From a virus, in the IMG/VR virus record IMGVR_UViG_3300020172_002476, positions 1 through 20,502 of that record: a DNA stretch of 20,502 bases. One strand, given 5' to 3'. The translations under genes were made by a program, and so were the position numbers. Positions 1 through 7,104 of this stretch are shown here, in pieces. The notes under the pieces are model-generated. The model saw only the letters and a list, made by a program, of their open reading frames with translations. It was not told where the DNA came from and searched no databases. The stretch's first letter is position 1. Each line of letters begins with the position of its first letter.

Positions 1-1625
1 TAACGGTTGACGAAGAATTCAATCAAGGTTCATTCCTACTTGCATCTTTGGTCCCAACAACATATGAAAGAGTTTCCACTATGGGAACTGCAACATTATG
101 GGAAATCCAAATGAGAGCTTGGTCATATAAGAACATGTTGGCAATTCCTAAAAAGAATGAAAAAACAGAATTTGTTGGAGGTTTATCACGACTATTAAAG
201 GTGGGATATTCAACAGATGTATTGAAACTTGACTTCTCGTCACTATACCCATCCATTCAATTGGTTCACGATGTATTCCCAACTTGCGATATTACAGGAG
301 CGATGAAAGGAATGTTAAATTACTTCCGTAATACTCGTATCAAGTATAAAAACTTGGCTAAAGAATATGCGGATATTGATAAGAAACAATCAACGTCGTA
401 TGACCGAAAACAATTACCGATTAAGATTTTCATTAACTCGATGTTCGGAGCGTTATCCGCACCACAAGTATACCACTGGGGTGACATGTATATGGGAGAA
501 CAAATAACCTGTACGGGACGACAATATCTTCGTCAGATGTTACGTTTCTTTATGAAAAGAGGTTACACACCGCTTGTATGTGACACTGACGGGATGAACT
601 TCTCATTACCTGAAGGTGGTGTAGATGATAGGACTTATATTGGTAAAGGTAACAATTGGTTGGTTAAAGAAGGTAAAGAATATAAGGGGTATGATGCGGA
701 TGTTGCCGAGTTTAACGATACGTTTATGAAAGGCGCTATGGGTCTTGATTGTGATGGGACTTGGAAATCCTGTATGAACATTGCTCGTAAGAACTACGCA
801 ACAATGGAACATAATGGTAAGATTAAACTTACAGGTAACTCTATCAAGAGTAAGAAACTACCTTTATACATTGAAGATTTCTTGGACAAAGGAATTAAGA
901 TGTTGTTAGAAGGTGATGGTCAATCATTTGTTGAATGGTATTACGAATACTTGGAAGTAATCTTTAATCAACAAATCCCTCTAATGAAAATTGCCCAAAG
1001 AGCCAAGGTTAAATTATCTATTGACGATTATAACAAACGTTCAAAAGAAAAGACCAAAGCGGGTAATGAGATGTCAAGAATGGCACATATGGAACTTGCA
1101 ATGAGAGATGGTATTGCGGTTAGTTTAGGTGATGTGATATTTTATGTTAATAACGGACTTAAAGCATCACACGGGGATGTTCAAAAGGTGAATGATAAGA
1201 TGAGTAAGAAAGAAAAAGATGAATATAGATTAATTCATGGTAAAGACCCCGTTTTAGGTTCACACATCCAACTTAATTGTTATAGACTAAATCCTGCCGA
1301 GTTAGAGTCAAATCCTGGTATGACAGGTGAATATAACGTAGCAAGAGCGGTTGTTACATTTAACAAACGTATTGAACCATTATTAATTGTATTTGGTGAA
1401 GAAGTTAGAAATAACCTTATTGTTAATGACCCTAAAGATAGGGGATTGTTTACTAAAGACCAATGTAAATTAATCAATGGTATTCCGTTTGAACCTGCCG
1501 ACCAAGATAGTATTGAGGATTTGTTAACGATTACTGACCAAGAAAAAATATATTGGGAAAAACGAGGAATTGACCCCGAGTACATTTACGAATTGGCTGA
1601 GGAAGGATGGGAAGAAATGGTTTAA
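1..1625 (+). CDS. Family B DNA polymerase, C-terminal polymerase domain (5' truncated by window edge)
   Basis: This is the replicative DNA polymerase of the phage (T4 gp43 type), which extends primers in the phage replisome. The frame is open from the left edge (first full codon at base 3), so the 3'-5' exonuclease domain and true start lie outside the window. About 540 residues are visible. Motif A (LDFSSLYPS) has its catalytic Asp codon at 231-233. Motif B (K-x3-NSMFG) spans about 423-449. Motif C reads CDTDG with the DTD codons at 582-590. The Ser usual after DTD is Gly here. About 345 residues follow motif C, comprising the rest of the palm and the thumb. The end (EEGWEEMV) shows no obvious clamp-binding peptide. 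Its TAA overlaps the stop of the convergent gene, and a likely terminator lies about 105 nt downstream inside that gene. The family call is very secure. Confidence 0.95.
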   Translation, partial: TVDEEFNQGSFLLASLVPTTYERVSTMGTATLWEIQMRAWSYKNMLAIPKKNEKTEFVGGLSRLLKVGYSTDVLKLDFSSLYPSIQLVHDVFPTCDITGAMKGMLNYFRNTRIKYKNLAKEYADIDKKQSTSYDRKQLPIKIFINSMFGALSAPQVYHWGDMYMGEQITCTGRQYLRQMLRFFMKRGYTPLVCDTDGMNFSLPEGGVDDRTYIGKGNNWLVKEGKEYKGYDADVAEFNDTFMKGAMGLDCDGTWKSCMNIARKNYATMEHNGKIKLTGNSIKSKKLPLYIEDFLDKGIKMLLEGDGQSFVEWYYEYLEVIFNQQIPLMKIAQRAKVKLSIDDYNKRSKEKTKAGNEMSRMAHMELAMRDGIAVSLGDVIFYVNNGLKASHGDVQKVNDKMSKKEKDEYRLIHGKDPVLGSHIQLNCYRLNPAELESNPGMTGEYNVARAVVTFNKRIEPLLIVFGEEVRNNLIVNDPKDRGLFTKDQCKLINGIPFEPADQDSIEDLLTITDQEKIYWEKRGIDPEYIYELAEEGWEEMV

Positions 1626-1957
1626 AATTGCTTTAACCCATCAGAAGAAACAATATACCACGAACTAAATCCGTAGTATAACTCAACACAAGCCCCTTTT
1701 TCAATATTAATTTCATTAAACTCTTCATCAATCAGACCTGTAATGGGTCTGATTTTTGTATTAGTTAACGCTTTAATAATTACGTGGTCAGTATTTTCAT
1801 GGTTTACAATAACCTCACAATTATCCACAAGTTTTGTAATTATAACCGATTCACCTTCTGTAGAATAATGATTGTCAGATACTATACAAATTTCAGATGT
1901 TTTTAAAACAACACCTGAAATTATTCTTTCCATTGGTATAGATTTTTGTATTGGCAT
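1622..1957 (-). CDS. Small beta-rich protein, possibly virion-associated
   Basis: This 111-residue protein is not recognised by name. It is built of short alternating hydrophobic strands with many Val and Ile and no signal peptide or membrane segment. The C-terminal stretch IEKGACVELYYGFSSWYIVSS resembles the 'G-x-x-V-x-L-x-Y-x-x-x-x-W-x-I-V' strand pair common at the ends of phage fibre and head-decoration domains, so a structural role is plausible but inferred. Its ATG overlaps the stop of the upstream gp13-like gene by one base (TAATG), which implies translational coupling and co-transcription. It has no TATTTAT element of its own. Its stop overlaps that of the DNA polymerase on the other strand. 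A plus-strand terminator hairpin is embedded in its coding sequence at 1730-1757. Confidence 0.75.
   Translation of the reverse strand: MPIQKSIPMERIISGVVLKTSEICIVSDNHYSTEGESVIITKLVDNCEVIVNHENTDHVIIKALTNTKIRPITGLIDEEFNEINIEKGACVELYYGFSSWYIVSSDGLKQF
1730..1757 (+). terminator. Rho-independent-type terminator for the polymerase transcript, inside the convergent gene
   Basis: A perfect 9-bp stem, AATCAGACC / GGTCTGATT, has a 7-nt loop and is followed by a T run at 1753-1757. It lies about 105 nt past the polymerase stop. In the opposite direction the stem is followed by GATG rather than a T run, so it should act only on plus-strand transcripts. It lies wholly within the coding sequence of the minus-strand 111-residue gene. 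Confidence 0.6.
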
Positions 1958-3078
1958 TAAACAACGTAAATTCCTCTTGGGAATGCTCTATATTTTAATT
2001 CTTTATTCAAGCTTTCTGTGATTGCGGCGTTTGTTTCAGAGAATCCTTTTGGATTAAGTGCCTCTAATCTTAGTTTCAAATTCTCTTCTAATTTCGCCTT
2101 TTCATCTTTACCTTCAGTTGCCAAAGATTGGTAATCCATAGTTAATTCTGAATCAGGAGTTTTTAAATTACCTGAATATTTTCCTCTAACTTTAGATAAT
2201 GTTTCTTTACAACTCGCAATAAACCATCTTCTAACAAATTGTTTTGCTGGATTATTTAAATCTTCCCATCTTAAAGGTGCCAATGGAACATCAGAAGGTA
2301 ATTTAATAATTTCAGGATTTGCGTTATAACAAGCGTTTTGTTGGTCAGCGTTACCAACTTCAACCTCATAATACCAATACCAAACTTGCATATTCTTCAA
2401 TTCAGAATTACCAAAGTCAAATTTTCCACCAGGTGTTTGCATTAAGTGAATTGCCTTTTTACCTTCAGGAAGCGCTGTCATTCTGTATGTTAAATCTCCC
2501 GCAATAATTCTTCTTTGAATGTTAATTTCTTGCATTCTTAACAACATATCAAACCCTGGCATCATAAAATATGAACCTGTGTATCCCATTTGAGAATATC
2601 CAGCAGGTCCTCCCATTCCGTATCCACCTAAGGCCCCAAAACTCCATGGGTCAAAAAGAACATTATTTTGAGATGATGGTGTAAACCACAAAAGTTCATT
2701 TACTTCTCGACCCGCAGGTATTTCATATATTTGTTGGCCGGGAACTAAAGTAATAAAATCTTTCTTTAAAACCGAATCCCCATTTGTTTGTAGACCAACG
2801 ATTTTTGAATATGCTTGCATGTATCTGTTAGTGTAGTCAAAATCCCTACTAACAAATGCATCGGCAACTGACTGAGTCTCGAGATTAAGATTATATAACT
2901 GAGACCACTGAGATTGTATTAACCAATCTTGAACATACTGAGAATAATCCCCGATAGAAAACTCCATTAATGTGTCCATCTGTTCGTCCTCTAATTCAAT
3001 AGAACGCAATGGGGCTCCTAAAATATGTCTTACTTTAGTGTAAAGTTCACTTCTTTCTGGTTCTGCAATAACTCCCAT
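1957..3078 (-). CDS. Putative neck protein, T4 gp13-like
   Basis: This 373-residue virion protein probably belongs to the head-tail connector. Residues 11-52 (VRHILGAPLRSIELEDEQMD, then a Glu/Tyr-rich helix) follow the layout of the N terminus of T4-type gp13 neck proteins: an arginine-rich helix, LG-x-P, a strand, D-x-Q-x-D and an E-x5-Y helix. Residues 147-175 form an unusual Gly/Met/Tyr-rich loop, which I infer to be an exposed insertion. The C-terminal third is helical and charged and ends FPRGIYVV. T4 gp13 is about 309 residues, so this one is longer. The start is the ATG at 3078, with TATTTAT 17 nt upstream, directly after the SOD gene stop. It is co-directional with the SOD fusion upstream and coupled to the 111-residue gene downstream. 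A different neck or adaptor protein is the main alternative. Confidence 0.5.
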   Translation of the reverse strand: MGVIAEPERSELYTKVRHILGAPLRSIELEDEQMDTLMEFSIGDYSQYVQDWLIQSQWSQLYNLNLETQSVADAFVSRDFDYTNRYMQAYSKIVGLQTNGDSVLKKDFITLVPGQQIYEIPAGREVNELLWFTPSSQNNVLFDPWSFGALGGYGMGGPAGYSQMGYTGSYFMMPGFDMLLRMQEINIQRRIIAGDLTYRMTALPEGKKAIHLMQTPGGKFDFGNSELKNMQVWYWYYEVEVGNADQQNACYNANPEIIKLPSDVPLAPLRWEDLNNPAKQFVRRWFIASCKETLSKVRGKYSGNLKTPDSELTMDYQSLATEGKDEKAKLEENLKLRLEALNPKGFSETNAAITESLNKELKYRAFPRGIYVV

Positions 3079-3090
3079 AGTTTGATATTT

Positions 3091-3102
3091 TATTTATAAA
3101 TA
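3091..3102 (-). promoter_or_regulatory. TATTTAT promoter-like element for the gp13-like gene (palindromic TATTTATAAATA)
   Basis: On the minus strand TATTTAT occupies 3096-3102, directly after the SOD gene stop codon and 17 nt before the ATG at 3078. The full 12-mer is a perfect palindrome. It therefore also contains TATAAATA, the exact T4 late promoter consensus, in the same direction. Promoter function is inferred. Confidence 0.55.
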
Positions 3103-4638
3103 TCAATCTATTTCATTAATTAAATTTTCTGTTGGAATTTTAAAGTGGTCACCTGACGCATCAACATTTTCATTTTTGAAAACATATATTTTACCATTAG
3201 GGTATGCAAAGATTAATAGGTCTGTTTTATAACTTTTAACAAATCCTTTAATTTTAATTAGGTATTCACCATTGGATTGTGTAATAGAGTAAATAGGTTT
3301 TACTTGAGCAGTATTTTCTTTACCATTTATGTTTACAACAACGTCAACACCCCCGACCGCATCATTTTCCTTACCTAATCCACCAATTATTTTAGAAGTA
3401 CCTTTACCAAGAGAACTATTAATTTTTTCAGAAACGTAAATCTCAAGCTCATTACCCTTCTTGTTAGTTTTACCTAATACTGACATAATATTGGTTAGGG
3501 TATTGGATGACGGAAAAAGTCTATTTTTAAATTTTTTAAGATATTCACAAAATCTATAAACCTCATTTAATTGTTCTGAGGGTTTTTTACCAATAAGTTT
3601 AATTTCAGGTTGCCCGTATTTTTTTAATGCTTTGTTAATATCATTAAGTAAAATTGTAAACGCAATATAATTTGTGTTTAATTTATTAATTACCGAACGA
3701 CCTTTTTCTCCATTAATATCGTAAACTCCTGACATCTCATCGGGACCATATTCACCCTTTTCATAATAATTGTCAGGGTAAGTATCTTTTAAGATTGAGT
3801 CGATACATTTTCTAAAAGTCCACAATAATTTTTTATTATTACTCAATAAAAACGAATAGTCTGAGTATTCCTCACTACTTGGTTTGTGAGACCCTTTTTG
3901 TTCATTAATCATATATGACTCTTTAATGGTTTCTTCTTTTTTTACTTTTGACAAATATAATTCATTAACAAACTTCCAATTAATCGCATCCCAAAAATTT
4001 TGAATGTATTCGTCACGTTTGTTTTGATATTTTAAATAATATGCATGTTCCCACAAATCCAATCCTAATATCGGAAATCCACCTTTGTCAAAAATATTCA
4101 TTAATGGATTATCCTGATTTGGTGTGGACATAACTTTTAGATTACCACTCTTATTTAGAACTAACCAAACCCATCCTGAACCGAATCTCTTTTTAGCAAT
4201 TGTTTCAAACTTTTCTTTGAATTCTCTATAACTGCCAAAATCCTTTTTTATTTTGTTTAAGACATCACCACTTGGTTTTTGTGGTGTTGGGGATAACATC
4301 TTCCAAAACAATGCGTGGTTAAACGCTCCACCTGCATTATTTCTTATTGTTATATTATATTTCGATATTTGTCTAACAATCTTTTCTAACTCAACATCAC
4401 CATAGTCTTTCTTTCGTAATGCCGAGTTTAATTTATTCACATAACCCTTATAATGTTTCTGATAATGAAACTTCATAGTCTCGGGGTCAATAAATCGTCT
4501 TAATGATGCATAACCATAGGGTAATTTTTCAATACCTATAGTTTTCATCTCGTTGATAAAAAACTTGGTTTCAGGTAAACTTTTTTCCCCTGTTATTTTT
4601 TGTATTAAAGACTCAGATAATAAATTTAACGATTTCAT
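3103..4638 (-). CDS. Mn-type superoxide dismutase fused to a C-terminal PD-(D/E)xK-like domain
   Basis: This is a 511-residue two-domain protein. Residues about 38-230 are a Fe/Mn superoxide dismutase, which converts superoxide to oxygen and peroxide. All four metal ligands are in place: H58 (FHYQKH), H108 (NNAGGAFNH), and D194 and H198 (LDLWEHAYY). Second-shell H62, Y66 and W156, and Q175 in PNQD, are also present. Gly at the 'NNAGG' position together with Gln in NQD points to the manganese type. After a charged linker, residues about 255-511 form a separate domain ending in a restriction-nuclease-like pattern: E397/E399 in a helix, D432 (GVDVVV) and Q445-V-K447 after it. The first 35 residues are an extra leader absent from normal SODs. 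The ATG at 4638 is preferred over a TTG one codon upstream because TATTTAT ends 5 nt before it. The SOD call is secure; nuclease activity is inferred. Confidence 0.92.
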   Translation of the reverse strand: MKSLNLLSESLIQKITGEKSLPETKFFINEMKTIGIEKLPYGYASLRRFIDPETMKFHYQKHYKGYVNKLNSALRKKDYGDVELEKIVRQISKYNITIRNNAGGAFNHALFWKMLSPTPQKPSGDVLNKIKKDFGSYREFKEKFETIAKKRFGSGWVWLVLNKSGNLKVMSTPNQDNPLMNIFDKGGFPILGLDLWEHAYYLKYQNKRDEYIQNFWDAINWKFVNELYLSKVKKEETIKESYMINEQKGSHKPSSEEYSDYSFLLSNNKKLLWTFRKCIDSILKDTYPDNYYEKGEYGPDEMSGVYDINGEKGRSVINKLNTNYIAFTILLNDINKALKKYGQPEIKLIGKKPSEQLNEVYRFCEYLKKFKNRLFPSSNTLTNIMSVLGKTNKKGNELEIYVSEKINSSLGKGTSKIIGGLGKENDAVGGVDVVVNINGKENTAQVKPIYSITQSNGEYLIKIKGFVKSYKTDLLIFAYPNGKIYVFKNENVDASGDHFKIPTENLINEID

Positions 4639-4643
4639 CAATA

Positions 4644-4650
4644 ATAAATA
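4644..4650 (-). promoter_or_regulatory. TATTTAT element for the SOD fusion gene
   Basis: TATTTAT on the minus strand ends 5 nt before the ATG at 4638 and starts one base after the helicase stop codon. The context is AGTATTTATTATTGATG, with no Shine-Dalgarno sequence. Any transcript starting at the usual distance from a -10 element would have almost no leader. Confidence 0.5.
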
Positions 4651-4651
4651 C

Positions 4652-6421
4652 TTACTTATTATTGATTTCGTTCAGGATTTGTTCAACTATGTCAGCATCA
4701 GTTTCTTGGATATCCCCCATTACGGTTCCAATAATCTTCTTTTTCTTATCTAAGATATCGTAAATTACCCCCTCCAAAGTATTCTCAAATATTGGATAGT
4801 AGATTGAAACTGAATTTTTTTGACCATATCTATATGCTCGGTCTTCGGCCTGTGAATGTTCAGCAGGTACAAATGATAAATCATTCATGATTACTGCCTC
4901 GGCTGCCGTCAATGTTAAACCTACACCAGCAGCTTTAATATTCCCACAAAACACTTGAACTTTTTCACTTTCCTGAAACTTATCTACAGCATCTTGTCGA
5001 GCAGGTTTAGGTGTTGACCCATCTAAATAAACTGACTTCTTACCAAAATGTTCATGTATCTTTTTTAAAGGTTCTGTAAAATTACTGAATATGATAACTT
5101 TCTTACCTTGCTCAATAATATTCTCGGCAAGTTCAATTGTGTGTGAAATTTTTTCTTCAGCAATGACCTGTCTAACCTTCATCAGTTTTGTAAACTGAAC
5201 TGATAATGATTTTGACTCATCTTGACGATTATTGTACCAATCATAATATTCCCCCATCAATCCTTCGTACAATCTCGATTTTAGTCTGAGATAAACAGGG
5301 GTCATAATTTTTTCGGGTAAATCTAAAACATCGGTTTTTAACCTTCTTAATATCTGACGAGATGTTCTGTCTCGAAGTTCTTCCAAATTAGATGCTCCCG
5401 TAACATTCCAAACCTTTTTATTACCAACTCTAAATTGATAACCTCCACAATAACGAATGGCGTAAGCCATCCAATTCTGACTAACAGGACTATCAATTAA
5501 CTTTAAAATGTTATAATAATTCATTGGACGAGAAGTCATCGGAGTACCTGTTAATAACCAAAGTTTTTTAATGTCTTTGGTTAAATCCATTATAATTTTT
5601 GTACGTTGAGCTTGGGCATTTGAAACATAATGAGCCTCGTCGATAACAACCAAATCAAATTTTGATTTTAAAATAATTGAATTGTCTTTATCCTTAGGGT
5701 CGTGGAAGTTTTTTAGAATGTCGTAGTTTGTAATGATATAATCAGCGTCTTCAAACTTTTTACCTTCACAGATATATACACTCTTTTCGGTGTAATTACG
5801 AATTTCTCGTTCCCAATTTATTTTTAAAGATGCGGGACAAATAATTAAAACTCTTTTAGACCCACTCTCTAATGAAGCGATTACCGTTGATGTGGTCTTA
5901 CCAAGACCCATATCATCGGCTAAAATAAATTTATCGTTTTTTAATAATTTTTCGATTGCTTCTTTTTGGTGAGATAGTGGAGGACGATTATCATACTTTG
6001 AATAGTCTACCTCAACGATGTTTTCTTTATACTCTTTAATAATTGCCGCTTTAGGAACCCAAAAATCATGAATGGTATCAGCACTAAAAACCTTACCCCA
6101 TATGTGATATGATTTATCTTTTTCAACTAACAACTTCTCAATGTAGATTTTATCGGGTTCTTTAATAAACGGATTATCCTCCACCAATTTTTTTGAGAAA
6201 TATGAGTCGATATCGACCCATTTTTTTGCAACTTTTGGGTTTATGTTTCTAAAGTTTAGAACATAATCGCACTGAGCTCTTGTGGGAACATACTTTTTAT
6301 TTACCTCGCATTGTTTTTTTATTTTAAGAATATAGTTGTTTGACCCGTTATATTCTTCCAAAACTTTTAAGGTTTCCTGTTCGATACTAATATGTGGTTT
6401 TTGGTTCTCCAAGTTATTCAA
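4652..6421 (-). CDS. SNF2-family DNA helicase/translocase
   Basis: This 589-residue superfamily 2 ATPase probably remodels forks or recombination intermediates, similar in role to SMARCAL1-like annealing helicases or T4 UvsW. That biological role is inferred. Visible motifs: DDMGLGKTT at 169-177 (Walker A), CPASLKINWERE (motif Ia), DEAH at 261-264, LLTGTPMTSRP (motif III), VIIFSNFT (motif IV), GVGLTLT at 499-505 and SQAEDRAYRYGQ around 523-534 (motif VI with the SNF2-type arginines). The first 145 residues form an N-terminal domain I do not recognise. There is no in-frame ATG before the Walker A Met, so the start is taken as TTG at 6421. An upstream stop at 6428-6430 limits alternatives. An out-of-frame ATG lies at 6428, so either TTG is real or a one-base error exists in the T run between them. 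It is divergent from the HNH gene, with a 44-nt gap. Confidence 0.95.
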   Translation of the reverse strand: MNNLENQKPHISIEQETLKVLEEYNGSNNYILKIKKQCEVNKKYVPTRAQCDYVLNFRNINPKVAKKWVDIDSYFSKKLVEDNPFIKEPDKIYIEKLLVEKDKSYHIWGKVFSADTIHDFWVPKAAIIKEYKENIVEVDYSKYDNRPPLSHQKEAIEKLLKNDKFILADDMGLGKTTSTVIASLESGSKRVLIICPASLKINWEREIRNYTEKSVYICEGKKFEDADYIITNYDILKNFHDPKDKDNSIILKSKFDLVVIDEAHYVSNAQAQRTKIIMDLTKDIKKLWLLTGTPMTSRPMNYYNILKLIDSPVSQNWMAYAIRYCGGYQFRVGNKKVWNVTGASNLEELRDRTSRQILRRLKTDVLDLPEKIMTPVYLRLKSRLYEGLMGEYYDWYNNRQDESKSLSVQFTKLMKVRQVIAEEKISHTIELAENIIEQGKKVIIFSNFTEPLKKIHEHFGKKSVYLDGSTPKPARQDAVDKFQESEKVQVFCGNIKAAGVGLTLTAAEAVIMNDLSFVPAEHSQAEDRAYRYGQKNSVSIYYPIFENTLEGVIYDILDKKKKIIGTVMGDIQETDADIVEQILNEINNK

Positions 6422-6438
6422 AATACATTATTACAATA

Positions 6439-6445
6439 ATAAACA
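6439..6445 (-). promoter_or_regulatory. Variant element TGTTTAT upstream of the helicase
   Basis: On the minus strand TGTTTATTATTG closely matches the TATTTATTATTG before the SOD gene, differing by one base. It lies 17 nt before the TTG start. It is weaker evidence than the exact copies. Confidence 0.3.
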
Positions 6446-6454
6446 AAATAAAGA

Positions 6455-6461
6455 TATTTAT
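6455..6461 (+). promoter_or_regulatory. TATTTAT element for the HNH gene
   Basis: TATTTAT ends 4 nt before the ATG at 6466 (context GATATTTATCAATATG). It supports this ATG over the upstream in-frame ATG at 6394, which lies inside the divergent helicase gene. Confidence 0.5.
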
Positions 6462-6465
6462 CAAT

Positions 6466-7104
6466 ATGTCTACGAGTGTTAAAAAATGTTCAAAATGTGA
6501 AACAGAAAAATTACTGTGTGAGTTTGATAAATGTTCAAAAACTAAATGTGGACATAGGTCAGTTTGCAAACTTTGTAGAAAAAAAGAAAGAATTGATAAT
6601 AGGGATTTGATTAAAGTTAGTAAGAAAAAATATTACGAAAAAAATAAAGAGTTGGTTTTGGTAAGAGCTAAAGAGTATAAAGATAAAAATAAAGAAAGAG
6701 TATTGATAAGTGCTAAAAATTATCGAGAAAATAACAAAGATAAAGTTAACCTATCAAAAAAAACATCTACTCGTAAAAAGTATAAAGAAGATGGTTTATT
6801 TAGATTAAAAACCCAATTAAGAAAATCGGTAAACAGGTATTTTAAACAAACAGAAAAAAGTAAAAAAACTTTTGAAATTGTAGGATGTACACCATCTTAT
6901 TTAAAAGAATATGTTGAGGGTAAATTTAAATCTTGGATGACATGGGATAATTATGGGTATGGTAAAAATAAATGGGTTATTGACCATATTAAACCTCTTT
7001 CATCTGCCAATAATAAAGAAGAATTATACTTGTTATGTCATTACACAAATTTACAACCTCTTTCTTGGGAAGATAACATGAAAAAAAGTGATAAAATATT
7101 ATGA
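6466..7104 (+). CDS. HNH endonuclease with N-terminal zinc-binding domain
   Basis: This 212-residue protein is probably a free-standing homing-type DNA endonuclease. Residues 8-37 hold seven cysteines, including CSKC and CKLC pairs, consistent with a zinc ribbon. Residues 54-98 are three imperfect 15-residue repeats (K-x-Y-x-x-K/N-N-K-x-x-V pattern) rich in Lys and Glu, probably a helical linker. The nuclease core is at the C terminus: D173-H174 (VIDHIKPL), N195 (YTNLQPLSW) and N204 (EDNMKKSDK), the classic H-N-N/H arrangement. It sits at the junction between the minus-strand and plus-strand blocks. Its TGA overlaps the next ATG as ATGA, so the neck-like gene probably depends on it for transcription and coupling. 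The gene is markedly rich in A runs. The HNH class is secure; homing behaviour is inferred. Confidence 0.9.
   Translation: MSTSVKKCSKCETEKLLCEFDKCSKTKCGHRSVCKLCRKKERIDNRDLIKVSKKKYYEKNKELVLVRAKEYKDKNKERVLISAKNYRENNKDKVNLSKKTSTRKKYKEDGLFRLKTQLRKSVNRYFKQTEKSKKTFEIVGCTPSYLKEYVEGKFKSWMTWDNYGYGKNKWVIDHIKPLSSANNKEELYLLCHYTNLQPLSWEDNMKKSDKIL
6625..6759 (+). repeat. Three tandem 45-nt / 15-residue imperfect repeats in the HNH gene
   Basis: The units start at 6625, 6670 and 6715. They read KKYYEKNKELVLVRA, KEYKDKNKERVLISA and KNYRENNKDKVNLSK. Conserved positions are K1, Y3, N7, K8 and V11. They link the zinc domain to the nuclease core. Confidence 0.8.

Noticed and set aside
48-1625. TTG at 48 as the start of the DNA polymerase
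   Set aside because: The frame is open to the left edge and the upstream residues (EEFNQGSFLLAS) continue the family sequence, so the gene is truncated by the window.
6394-6465. Upstream ATG at 6394 for the HNH gene
   Set aside because: It would overlap the divergent helicase gene and span the intergenic motif. The ATG at 6466 follows TATTTAT and starts just before the zinc-binding domain.
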